From: Prosapia bicincta
Taxonomy: Eukaryota; Arthropoda; Insecta; Hemiptera; Cercopidae
Reading direction: 5' to 3'
Length of the DNA stretch: 64,000 bases
Assembly: GCA_036971475.1 (NCBI GenBank)
Contig: JBAIZL010000005.1
Coordinates: 232,825,369 to 232,889,368, forward strand
The position numbers and the translations under genes were made by a program. The notes under the pieces are model-generated. The model had not been told where the DNA came from. It worked only from the letters and a program-made list of their open reading frames with translations, and ran no database searches. Positions 42,376 to 52,325 of this stretch are shown here, one piece after another. Numbering within the stretch: the stretch's first letter is position 1; each line of letters opens with the position of its first letter.

Positions 42376-43784
42376 GGCTTGTGGTCGCTTGGTCCGGGGA
42401 TAGGCGATTTAGGATGAGGGTTTCTAGGATACTTGGTATCTTGGTATTTTGCGGTATCACCATGGGACCTTGGGTTAGGGTTAGGTTGTTGGTTTGGAGC
42501 AACCTGCCTCTGTTGACTTCTTTGAGCGATCCCATTACCATTTCCGTTGTCAGTAACGCTGTCTAGCTGTTGTAGGAAAACTATCGCTTGTTTGATGTTA
42601 CTTGTGGGGTTCCCCACACTAGCTAGCTGAACGTTACTCCCAAAGTGTTTCATTAACATGAAAATTAGATGGTTCTCTGGGATTATCGGGTCTAAGTTTT
42701 TCGCCCTGTTTACCATCATAATAAAATACTCTGCCATAGAGTATGGTCCATTATTATGGTAGCGCCCTTGATTTATCTGTCTGCGTACCCTATCCTGCTG
42801 GCGATAACTCCAGAAATGCTCCGTGAATTCCTGCCTGAATTCAGAATAAGTTTCTGTATTGTTTTTTATGGCTTTCCACCATGCATCCGCTGCCCCTTTC
42901 AAATATCGTTCTACAATTCTTAATTTTGCAGTCTCGTCCATAGTATTGTCTATTTCAGAAAATAGATCTTCTATTTCCCCTAGGAATGTCATTGGATCTT
43001 CCTTGTCATTCCCCCAGAACTCAATCCTACGGTACGTAGCCTCCCCGTTCCTGTCTATTACCCTTGGTAAGCAAACTTGTGTTACTATCCCTGCTCCAGC
43101 TGTTTGCTTTACTTTTGCAACTTGTTGCTTTACTGTTTTAATATCCTCTTGGATATTCTGTACCTTTTCGTTTAATTTAGCCGTTTTTGTTTCCGTTTTA
43201 GTTTTTAGTCTCTCAATTTCTGTCTCATGTTCGCCTAACTTTTCATATATATGACTTGTCTTAGCCTCATTTTCTTTTTGATAGTCTTCGAATTTTGACT
43301 GGAAAGCCTCCCATAAATGTCGTCTTTCCGTTTTCTCTTCCTCCCTCCATTGTTTTTCTCTGTCCTCTCTCTCCTTCTCCTTCTGTTTTTCTCTGTCTTC
43401 TCTCTCCTTCTCCTTTTGTTTTTCTCTGTCTTCTCTCTCCTTCTCTCTCTGTTTTGCTTCCTCCCACTCTTTCTCTCTCAATTGTTTCTCTTCCTCTCTC
43501 CATTGTTTTTCTTTTTCATCTCTCTCCTTCGCCCTTTGTTCTGCTTCCTCTCTCAATTGTTTCTCCTCCTCTCTCAATCGTTTCTCTTTTTCTTCTCTCT
43601 CTTTCGCTCTTTGTTCTGCTTCCTCTCTCCATCGTTTCTCTTCCGCCTTCTCTTTCTCTCTCAATTGTTTCTCTTCCTCTCTCAATCGTTTCGCTTCCGC
43701 CTTCTCTTTCTCTCGCTCTTCTTTGTCTTTTTCCTCCTTTGCCTTGAAATAGGCCATCAATTTATCTATCTCGGGTTTTGACAT
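42366..43784 (-). CDS. gag: Gag protein with Glu/Lys/Arg coiled coil
   Basis: 472 aa from the ATG at 43784. Residues about 10-165 are imperfect repeats of REEEKQLREK and EREDREKQKEK, a long charged helix or coiled coil, followed by a further helical stretch to about 210. Residues 225-420 are the retrotransposon gag core: RIEFWGNDKEDPMTFLGEI, AADAWWKAI, FRQEFTEHFWSY and HFGSNVQLAS. The tail is Gln/Asn/Pro-rich; there is no zinc knuckle. Forms the particle; the protease follows in the -1 frame. Confidence 0.9.
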   Translation of the reverse strand: MSKPEIDKLMAYFKAKEEKDKEEREKEKAEAKRLREEEKQLREKEKAEEKRWREEAEQRAKEREEKEKRLREEEKQLREEAEQRAKERDEKEKQWREEEKQLREKEWEEAKQREKEREDREKQKEKEREDREKQKEKEREDREKQWREEEKTERRHLWEAFQSKFEDYQKENEAKTSHIYEKLGEHETEIERLKTKTETKTAKLNEKVQNIQEDIKTVKQQVAKVKQTAGAGIVTQVCLPRVIDRNGEATYRRIEFWGNDKEDPMTFLGEIEDLFSEIDNTMDETAKLRIVERYLKGAADAWWKAIKNNTETYSEFRQEFTEHFWSYRQQDRVRRQINQGRYHNNGPYSMAEYFIMMVNRAKNLDPIIPENHLIFMLMKHFGSNVQLASVGNPTSNIKQAIVFLQQLDSVTDNGNGNGIAQRSQQRQVAPNQQPNPNPRSHGDTAKYQDTKYPRNPHPKSPIPGPSDHKPKN

Positions 43785-44068
43785 TTTGATTTACTATTTA
43801 ATATTCAATTATTTATTTATGTACTTATTCCTTTCTTTTCGATTTGGTTTAGGCCAGATGGTTCCTACCCGCTCTTTCGACTAAATCCTATTCAAATTTA
43901 TTTATTTATTTATTTTATTTTTACGCTCTTGGATTTGTTCAATTTATATTATTATTTAAAAATTTAATTACATTATTTAAAACATTTTGACTTCATTTAT
44001 TTAAACTATCTCGATTCATTTCTATTATTTAATTATTCAATTTTGATATAGGGAACCTGTTCAAAGTC
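43785..44068 (-). other. Leader of the gag-protease element
   Basis: About 280 bp between the primer site and the gag ATG, AT-rich, no frame. Expected to hold packaging signals. Confidence 0.5.
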
Positions 44069-44086
44069 CCTACCGTCCGGGCGCCA
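44069..44086 (-). other. Primer binding site, tRNA-Lys-like
   Basis: The minus strand reads TGGCGCCCGGACGGTAGG four bases inside the LTR. TGGCGCCCG matches the 3' end of tRNA-Lys(UUU) as known from lentiviral primer sites; the rest diverges. Confidence 0.6.
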
Positions 44087-44090
44087 ATTC

Positions 44091-46117
44091 TGCAACGTCC
44101 CCCCCCAGCTCACCTAACCTCTACCTCCTTACATCCCTACCACCGCAGCACTACGCGGTCGTCTGCTTGCGTTGTTTAAATCCTTTCTTGCAGAATACTA
44201 GAATTTAATTGTTTACAAGAAAACATATTTATAAACAACCAAACCTCTGCCTATCACCCTGCTGGTAAAACCGTGCTAAACTCCCAGAGTCAAGTGTATG
44301 TTTCCTGCTCGTAGGGCCAAACCCACAACAAGCCTATTCCCGCTGACTACTATTTAAAATACATATAAACCCTCCTAAATAAGTTTATCAATTGTGTATG
44401 GTCTAAGTATAGTCACACATGTCAAATTAATAGTCAGCTGGAAAGAAACACATTTAGAATAATACACATAAAAAACACAGAGTCTTACCACCTGATGATG
44501 ATGTGCAGAAACAGCAAGGGAACGTGCAAAATATGATTGTGCTTAAAAATACCTATTTTAAAAGGCTCCTGTGTCCTCTTAAACACAATCTGCCAGTAGA
44601 TAAATCTCTGGACTTTTATTACAAAAAACCAACTAATCTTTAGATTAGCTCATGAAATTAGTAGAGAGAAACTCTTTAAAACATTAGGCTTTATCTATTG
44701 CCATTTAATGAAATTTAATTAAATTTGTTTACTGATTTGATAATCATTTTTATATTAGTTGGAAAAAGCTAAACAGTTTTTATTGGTTATTTGACACAGG
44801 ATGGAATGCAAATAATCTTGATTTTTATGACATATTTAACTCTATTTATTGAAATAAAAAAGAAAATTTATCCTTCAAAGTTTTACACAATTATATTAGC
44901 AAAACAATTCACTGAGTTACTTCTTGTTTCTTATGCTTTAAAAAATTATACTTTGCATATAGATTTATTACATTTACATTAACATAAAATCATTTTCAAA
45001 ATTACACATAATAATATTTTATCTCCTATATGGAATTGGTAAATTCATAACTTATGACCTTTAATTTTTAAATTTATAATATTCGAGAATTCCTCATTTT
45101 CTTTAAATAAACGGCTTATGGCCAAAAACCTTTTGTAATTTTAATATTCATTATTTTAAATATTCTGAGCACATAAATTCATTTACTTAGCATACAATTT
45201 ATTAAAATTTTATAAAGAGTGAAGTCATTGTTTTAAGCTTGCAAATTTGTTTGAATTTAATAAAATTAACTAACTAAATTTGACGTGACTGATTTCGAAT
45301 AAAGAAAATGACTTGCCAAAGATGTTCTTGCCGGTCCTTGGGGTCCCTCGTCTGGCTTCCCTGGTCCTTGGACACCGGAAGTCGCCATCCCTGGTCCGTC
45401 GGTGGTGGTTTCCCTCTATTCGAGCGTCCTGGAGGCTGAGTCTGGAGCCTTCATCCTTGGTGGTCCTGGATGTCGAAAGCGCTGAGGTTATTGTCCATCT
45501 GGCCTGCTGACGGTTTCTACTCGCGGTCCAGCATAGCGTCCCGCGGCACCTCGTGTTAGAAAATTTTTACAGACTGTCTCTAAAGACTTAGAGACCAAGT
45601 ATATATAGCGGTGAATTCAACCTACCGCACCCCGCCTGCAAGTTTGCTATCGCTCGATTTATTCCTTGTACAGGCAAGTCGGGCAACGAAACTGTTTTAG
45701 CTTGCATAGTTTGATAATTAATTTTAGAACACTGAAAAATGTCTATTTTATTTAAACGGCTGTAACTTTTTTGTTTCTTAAGTTTTTTGAATTCTGTTTT
45801 CTTTAATGTTCATTCTAGGTTATTGTGGTTCTTTTGAAATGTCGATGAAAGTTCTACGTGGTTTGGTTCGAAAAATAGCTTTTTTAGGCACTTAGAATTT
45901 TTTCGCTTCACTCTCGATGTTCAAATTTAGTTAGTTATTACAATTTTATTTTATAACATTCTTTAATGTGGCTTAACTATTCTATTTACTGTTTTATTTA
46001 ATCTTTCCCTCTTTAATAATTGTATAATTCCCTACTTGATTATTTTAAAACAGCTTTATTTCTAAAAAACAGGAAATTACTTATTTCCCACTTGCGACGG
46101 CCTCTCACCCCGTTGCA
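44091..46117 (-). repeat. 5' LTR of the gag-protease element
   Basis: 2027-bp twin of 36968-38994. The likely promoter is the minus-strand TATATATA near 45600 and the polyadenylation signal is AATAAA near 44620, which would give an R region between them. This division is inference. Confidence 0.95.
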
Positions 46118-47260
46118 AGTTGTTACATGTAATTTTGTAAATTATGTTTTTCTGTATTTGTTTTGTGGATTGTGTTATTAAGATATTTTATTATTTTGTT
46201 GTTTGGTTTGTATGTTGGAGTGTAGTATTCTTTGTTGTATATATTTGTTAATTTTTCTATTTTGTTATTGGTGTATTTATATTTTAGGTAGATTTTTTTA
46301 TTCTTATTATTTTTGTGTTTAGGTTGTAGTGTTGTGTTGAGGTTAGGTTTTTTTATAAATTTATTGTATGTTTTTTATAAGGTGTTTGTTGTATTCATTT
46401 TCTATTGCTATTTTTGTAATGTTATCTAATTCTTCATTTAATTTTTGTTTGTTATCTTGTGTGTATTTTATTGCTTTCTGTATCATGTTACTGTAAGTGT
46501 TATTTTTGTGTGTCCAGGGGTGGTTAGATTTGTAGTGTATTTTGGTGTTGTTAGAAGTTGGTTTTCTGTGTACTGTAGTTTCTATTTTATTATTGTTTAT
46601 ATTTAATGTAGTGTCAAGATAGTACATTGTTCTGTTTGTTTCTATTTCGACAGTGAATTGAATGTTTGCGTTGTATATATTTAGTTTGTTTAATATTATG
46701 ATGTGTTCGTTGTGAATGGTAGGTTGGTATATTACAAGTATATCGTCTACGTATCTTGTCCATAGTAAAATATTATGTGTGTTTAGTATAATTTTAATTA
46801 TTATTTGTTCAAAGTGTTGTAGATATATTTCTGACATGACTGATGATATGGGTGATCCCATGGGTAGTCCATTTGTTTGTTGATAGTATATATTGTTAAA
46901 TTGGAAGTAATTTTGGTTACATATGTGTTTTGTTAGTGTAATGATACAATTTATTGTGTTTTCTTTTTCGTTATTGTGTATTAGTTTGTTTTTTATTATT
47001 TCTATGGTTTCTTCTATTGGGATACTAGGGTAGATGTTGGTCATGTCATAACTAATTATTTTTGTGTTGTTGTTTGTTTCTATGTTTTTTATTTTATTAA
47101 TTAATTCGTATCCATTTTTTATATTGTATGGTTGTTGATTTCTATTTTAGATCTTATTATTTTGTCTAGTATTTTTGCGAATTTGTAGGATGGTGCTGTT
47201 TTGAAATTTATTAGTGGTCTAAATGGTGTGTCGGGTTTGTGGATTTTTGGTATGCCTGTA
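46118..47260 (-). mobile_element. PLE P1 copy, 5' portion of the split copy
   Basis: Continues the copy from 36439-36967 and ends in the RT region near 47260, where it meets a plus-oriented P1 fragment head-to-head. Confidence 0.9.
46361..47044 (-). pseudogene. PLE P1 reverse transcriptase fragment
   Basis: About 227 codons with NIYPSIPIEE, GLPMGSPISS and RYVDDILVIY. Frame breaks on both sides (near 47044 and 46365) and several substitutions against the intact copy make this an older, dead relative. Confidence 0.88.
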
Positions 47261-48055
47261 TAACATTACAAAAATAGCAATAGAAAATGAATACAACAAA
47301 CAGCTTATAAAAAACTTATACAATAAATTTACAAAAAACCCTAACCTCAACACAACACTACAACCTGAACAAAAATAATAAAAATAAAAAAGTCTACCTA
47401 AAATATAAATACACCAATAACAAAATAGAAAAATTAACAAATATATACAACAAAGAATACTACACTCCAACATACAAACCAAACAACAAAATAATAACAT
47501 ATCTTAATGACACAAACCACAAAACAAATACAGAAAACCATAACCTATCAGGAATTTACAAAATTACATGTAACGACGGCAAAGCATAGGGAAAATTACC
47601 AGATTATTTAAAATAAGATTTGAAGAACATTACAGAGCATTCAAAAATAAAAATACAAAAGTATCAAATGTTGCAGCACACTTGATATCACATAAACATG
47701 AAATAACAAATTACGAAAATAACGTAACCCTACTTGAAATAAATAATAAGCCAATAAAATTAAACTCACTAAAAAATACCACATTTATAAAAACATACAC
47801 AACAATTTAATGAACCTACAGACTACATATACAGAAGACATACTATTCAAAAACATTATACATGCAACTCAAGAGAAAATGTGTCTAACGTCAACAAGTA
47901 CCAACACCACGGAATGAACATCCACACCAGAAAAATAGAGAAAAAATTAATCAGTGATCGACAATGGTCAAGTGACCGAAAGGTGCCTCATCACACCAGG
48001 TAAAATTATTGCACTTAGTGGTGGATAAGAGTATTTACAATAGTAATATATTAAC

Positions 48056-48060
<5 letters not shown>
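47261..48060 (+). pseudogene. PLE P1 fragment in plus orientation, second arm
   Basis: Starts at the end of the RT (ITKIAIENEYNK), passes the linker and, with frameshifts and a damaged YIG region near 47580, reaches the C-terminus and terminal ATTAACTTCAT before a TA tract. With 46118-47260 it forms a head-to-head pair with unequal arms. A hammerhead-like fold near 47954-47996 has lost one core U. Confidence 0.82.

Positions 48061-48086
<26 letters not shown>
48061..48086. repeat. (TA)n tract
   Basis: TA run between a PLE end and the hAT element. Confidence 0.9.
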
Positions 48087-48089
<3 letters not shown>

Positions 48090-48540
48090 GCGCGTATCCA
48101 AGGGGAGGGGGGCGATCATCCCCCCCAACCCTCAAGAACTTTGGGTTAAAAATCGACAATATATTATTAAATTAGGACTTTCTATTTAAATTAGACTTTT
48201 ACTTAAGTTAATTCGTCTTTTATTGTAAATATAAAATAAAATTTCAATTTTTAATTTGAAAATGTGACGCGTTCCCTCCGCACACAGTCGTAAACGTCTA
48301 ATTGTTTTAACAAGAGATAGCGCTAGTGATGCTTAGTCTCGAACATATGATTTTCAATACATAATTTTGCAAGCGTAATATTCGCAGTTGACTCCGGAAT
48401 TGTTCGTGTTGGAAGCAAGAATAACTACTTATATTAATTAATAAACCATTTTTATAATAATAGCTTATTATGAAATTAATAATATTCTCTAGCCATAAGT
48501 GTTATCGAAACTGGAATAATTATTTATTAAAAAGTCTAAT

Positions 48541-48606
48541 TTGCTACGAATCTTTATCACGTTACCGATTTCTAACGCAAGCGTAGAAAGAACTTTTTCT
48601 GTTCTA
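48541..48606 (+). pseudogene. hAT transposase C-terminal dimerisation scrap
   Basis: LRIFITLPISNASVERTFSV matches the conserved hAT C-terminal block. Downstream codons are microsatellite translation, not protein. Confidence 0.75.
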
Positions 48607-48617
48607 TGTTTTTACAT

Positions 48618-48791
<174 letters not shown>

Positions 48792-49007
48792 GCATCGATC
48801 GTCCCCCCCCCAAAGCAAGTCGCTAGATACGCGCCTGTGTATATATATATACATAAGATTCTTGTTCAAGTACATATAGTGAAAGTGATAAGTGAATACA
48901 AGAAAACAGTGTTGCAAAGCTACAAATATATATATATATATATATGAAGTTAATATATTACTAAGTAAGTAATTTAATCCACCATTAAGTGCAATAATTT
49001 TACCTTG

Positions 49008-49051
49008 AGTGATGAGGCACCTTTCGGTCAATTGACCATTGTCAAATCACT
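49008..49051 (-). ncRNA. Hammerhead-like fold of the intact PLE P1
   Basis: Stem I AGUGAU/AUCACU (49046-49051 / 49008-49013), core UUGACAA, extra U, stem II GGUC-AAUU-GACC, GAAA, stem III GG-UG-CC, U, then C at 49014 as the would-be cleavage base. Only core positions 3 (U for C) and 8 (A for G) depart from consensus, and these two form a base pair in the hammerhead, so U3-A8 can replace C3-G8. Confidence 0.6.
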
Positions 49052-51632
49052 GATGTTTTTCTGTTGTAGATGTTCGGTCTGTGAAGTTGGTGTTTGTTGA
49101 CGTTACGCGCACTTTTTCTTGATATGTGTGTATGATATTTCTATATAGTATGTCTTCTGTATATGTTGTTTGTAAATTCATTAAATTGTTGTGTAAGTTT
49201 TTATAAATGTGGTATTTTTCTAGTGAGTTTAGTTCTATTGGGTTGTTATTTATTTCAAGTATGGTTAGGTTATTTTCGTAATTTGTTATTTCGTGTTTAT
49301 AGGATATTAGGTGTGCTGCAACATTTGATATTTTAGAATTTTTGTTTTTGAATGCTCTATAATGTTCTTCAAATCTTATTTTAAATGTTCTGGTTGTTTT
49401 TCCTATGTAAAAAGCGTTACAGTTGTTGCATGTGATTTTGTAAATTCCTGATAGGTTATGTTTTTCTGAATTTGTTTTGTGGTTTGTGTTATTAAGATAT
49501 TTTATTATTTTGTTGTTTGGTTTGTAAGTTGGAGTGTAGTATTCTTTGTTGTATATATTTGTTATTTTTTCTATTTTGTTATTGGTGTATTTATATTTTA
49601 GGTAGATTTTTTTATTTTCATTATTTTCGTGTTCCGGTTGTAGTGTTGTGTTGAGGTTAGGTTTTTTTGTGAATTTATTGTATATATTTTTTATAATGTG
49701 TTTGTTGTATCCATTTTCTATTGCTATTTTTGTAATGTTATCTAATTCTTCATTTAATTTTTGTTTGTTATCCTGTGTGTATTTTATTGCTTTATTTATC
49801 ATGTTACTGTAAGTGTTAATTTTGTGTGTCCAGGGGTGGTTAGATTTGTAGTGTATTGTGGTGTTGTTGGAAGTAGGTTTCCTGTATACTGTAGTTTCTA
49901 TTTTATTATCATTTATATTTAAAGTAATGTCAAGGAAGTTGATTGTTCTATTTGTTTCTGTTTCAACGGTGAATTGTATGTTTTCGTTGTATGTATTTAG
50001 TTTGTTTAATATTATGACGTGTTCGTTGTGAATGGTAGGTTGGTATATTACAAGTATATCGTCTACATACCTTGTCCATAGTGAGATATTGTGTGTGTTT
50101 ATTATAGGTTTAATTATTATTTGTTCAAAGTGTTGTAAATATATTTCTGACATGATAGATGATATGGGTGAACCCATGGGGAGTCCTGTTGTTTGTTTAT
50201 AATATTTATTGTTAAATTGGAAGTAATTTTGGTTACATATGTGTTTGGTTAGCGTAATGATACTATCTATAATGTTTATTTTTTCGTTATTGTGTATCAG
50301 TTTGTTTTTTATTATTTCTATGGTTTCTTCTATTGGGATACTAGGGTACATGTTAGTTATGTCATAACTTATTATTTTTGTGTTGCTGTTTGTTTTTATC
50401 GTTTTTATTTTATTAATTAATTCGTATCCATTTTTTATATTGTATGTGTTGTTGATATGTATTTTAGATCTTAGGATTTTGTCTAGAATTTTTGCGATTA
50501 TGTAAGATGGTGCTGTTGTGAAATTTATTAGTGGTCTAAATGGTGTGTTGGGTTTGTGGATTTTAGGTATCCCTGATAATACTGGTGCGCATGGTTTGAA
50601 TGGGTATAATCTTGTGTGGTATTTTAATTTATTGTTATAGTTTAGGGTGTTACGGTGAGTGACAATTAAGTTTTTTATTGTAATAAGGTATTTGTTAGTT
50701 GGGTCTGGGATTTGTTCGTATTTATTTTCTTTTATGTAGTTAGTCATTGAATCGATATATTTGGTATTTTCTATTATTACTGGAGTATTTGTTTTATCTG
50801 ATTTTAATATTAAGTAGTCGTTGTTTTCTAGTTTTTCTCTGAGTTTTATAATTTCTTTTTTATTAATATATTGTTCCGTTTTTTTGTTTTTTTCCGTTTT
50901 TATTAGGTTAATTTTATTATTAATATTATTTCTTATGTGTTCAGTATTTTGGTGGGTAATTTTGTGGATGTTAGATTCTGTGTCAACTATTAGGTTTTTT
51001 ATTATTTGTTTTTTGTTGAAGTTAGGTAGGTTATATTTGAAGGAATTAGTTATTATTATTTTTTCTTTTTCAGTAAATTGTGTTTTAGTTAAGTTTATGA
51101 ATTTATTATTGTTAGAAGTGTGGGTCGGTTCTAGGCTATTTTTTAGGTTATTTTTTAGGTTATGTTGTTGTTTTGATGTGTGGATTGGTTCTAGGCTATT
51201 TTTTAGGTTAAGTTGTTTTGATAAATTTTCGATTTTTTTGTTTTGTCTGTTAATAGTGTTTGTTTTATGTTTTATTATAATTTGTTGTGTTTTTTCGTGA
51301 ATAATAGGTGTGAGAGTGTCAAAAGTTTTCATTATTTCCAAGTTGGTTGTGTATAGTTGTAAATTGATTTGGCTTTTTTTATGGTAGGCAGATTTAATGT
51401 TTTGTTTAATAATGTGTGATTCTGCTATTTTTGTTACTTTATTGATAATAGTGTTTTGTTTATTTTTTATGTGTAATTTTGCGTATTTTGGTGTTATATT
51501 AAGTTTTAAGCATTTTTTATTAAACTGTATTTTGTTGATGCAATTCTGGAGTTTGATTTTTAGGTTAAGATATTTACGGTACAGTTGTTTACCTCGGTAG
51601 GTATTAAATTCTTGATATTTAACGTTATCCAT
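49047..51632 (-). CDS. PLE P1 protein: reverse transcriptase with GIY-YIG endonuclease
   Basis: 861 aa from an ATG, uninterrupted. Residues 1-290 are Lys/Asn-rich with helical stretches and a short internal repeat (LKNSLEPIHTS / LKNSLEPTHTS). RT motifs: LSGIPKIHKP near 352, YDITNMYPSIP near 423, LPMGSPISS near 484 and catalytic YVDD near 522. A linker follows (NGYNKHIIKNIYNKF). The GIY-YIG nuclease spans about 729-825: GIYKITCNNCNAFYIGKT, RFEEHYRAF and AAHLISYKHEI. Length and order are those of Penelope-type PLEs. It nicks DNA and primes cDNA synthesis at the nick. All catalytic motifs are intact, so it may be active. Confidence 0.93.
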   Translation of the reverse strand: MDNVKYQEFNTYRGKQLYRKYLNLKIKLQNCINKIQFNKKCLKLNITPKYAKLHIKNKQNTIINKVTKIAESHIIKQNIKSAYHKKSQINLQLYTTNLEIMKTFDTLTPIIHEKTQQIIIKHKTNTINRQNKKIENLSKQLNLKNSLEPIHTSKQQHNLKNNLKNSLEPTHTSNNNKFINLTKTQFTEKEKIIITNSFKYNLPNFNKKQIIKNLIVDTESNIHKITHQNTEHIRNNINNKINLIKTEKNKKTEQYINKKEIIKLREKLENNDYLILKSDKTNTPVIIENTKYIDSMTNYIKENKYEQIPDPTNKYLITIKNLIVTHRNTLNYNNKLKYHTRLYPFKPCAPVLSGIPKIHKPNTPFRPLINFTTAPSYIIAKILDKILRSKIHINNTYNIKNGYELINKIKTIKTNSNTKIISYDITNMYPSIPIEETIEIIKNKLIHNNEKINIIDSIITLTKHICNQNYFQFNNKYYKQTTGLPMGSPISSIMSEIYLQHFEQIIIKPIINTHNISLWTRYVDDILVIYQPTIHNEHVIILNKLNTYNENIQFTVETETNRTINFLDITLNINDNKIETTVYRKPTSNNTTIHYKSNHPWTHKINTYSNMINKAIKYTQDNKQKLNEELDNITKIAIENGYNKHIIKNIYNKFTKKPNLNTTLQPEHENNENKKIYLKYKYTNNKIEKITNIYNKEYYTPTYKPNNKIIKYLNNTNHKTNSEKHNLSGIYKITCNNCNAFYIGKTTRTFKIRFEEHYRAFKNKNSKISNVAAHLISYKHEITNYENNLTILEINNNPIELNSLEKYHIYKNLHNNLMNLQTTYTEDILYRNIIHTYQEKVRVTSTNTNFTDRTSTTEKHQ

Positions 51633-52194
51633 TGTTTTTCCGTTGCACTGACTTTATGAAGTTAATATATTACTAAGTAAGTAATTTAATCCACCATTAA
51701 GTGCAATAATTTTACCTTGAGTGATGAGGCACCTTTCGGTCAATTGACCATTGACCACTGATGTTTTTCTGTTGTAGATGTTCGGTCTGTGAAGTTGGTG
51801 TTTGTTGACGTTACGCGCACTTTTTCTTGATATGTGTGTATGATATTTCTATATAGTATGTCTTCTGTATATGTTGTTTGTAAATTCATTAAATTGTTGT
51901 GTAAGTTTTTATAAATGTGGTATTTTTCTAGTGAGTTTAGTTCTATTGGGTTGTTATTTATTTCAAGTATGGTTAGGTTATTTTCGTAATTTGTTATTTT
52001 GTGTTTATGGGATATTAGGTGTGCTTCAATTTAATTTGTAAGTAAAAACTTACACAACAATTTAATGAATTTACAAACAACATATACAGAAGACATACTA
52101 TATAGAAATATCATACACACATATCAAGAAAAAGTGCGCGTAACGTCAACAAACACCAACTTCACAGACCGAACATCTACAACAGAAAAACATC

Positions 52195-52238
52195 AGTGAT
52201 TCGACAATGGTCAATTGACCGAAAGGTGCCTCATCACT
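52195..52238 (+). ncRNA. Hammerhead-like fold in 5' pseudo-LTR of PLE P1
   Basis: AGUGAU, UCGACAA, U, GGUCAAUUGACC, GAAA, GGUGCC, U, C, AUCACU in order. Stems perfect; core positions 3, 4 and 8 differ from consensus. In a transcript this copy and 54906-54949 would bound one element unit. Confidence 0.5.
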
Positions 52239-52325
52239 CAAGGTAAAATTATTGCACTTAATGGTGGATTAAATTACTTACTTAATAATATATTAACTTC
52301 ATAAAGTCAGTGCAACGGAAAAACA

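Larger units (their letters stand above)
36968..46117 (-). mobile_element. Young LTR retrotransposon encoding only gag and protease
   Basis: 9150 bp with two LTRs of exactly 2027 bp (36968-38994 and 44091-46117) that differ, by eye, at one base (37522 C, 44645 T). Termini are TGCAACG and CGTTGCA; AGTT target duplication in a PLE copy. Internal order on the minus strand: primer site, gag, -1 shift site, protease, then 1.76 kb without a frame and a purine tract. No RT, RNase H or integrase, so it must have moved with enzymes from another element. The near-identity of the LTRs shows this was recent. Confidence 0.92.
48944..52030 (-). mobile_element. Intact Penelope-like element P1, left arm of a palindrome
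   Basis: The 3' end at 48944 abuts a TA tract. Upstream of the 861-aa gene (minus sense) lies a partial second copy of the 3' end (51640-52025), the tandem pseudo-LTR arrangement known for PLEs. At about 52030-52045 the sequence turns into the inverted second element. Confidence 0.93.

Noticed and set aside
43267..43781. Several frames antisense to or overlapping the gag coiled coil at 42366-43784
   Set aside because: Low-complexity shadows of the EEKQLREK repeats.
50821..51300. 159-codon plus-strand hydrophobic frame (and its mirror at 52654-53136)
   Set aside because: It is antisense to the Lys/Asn-rich N-terminus of the PLE protein; the hydrophobicity follows from the complement of AAA and AAT codons.
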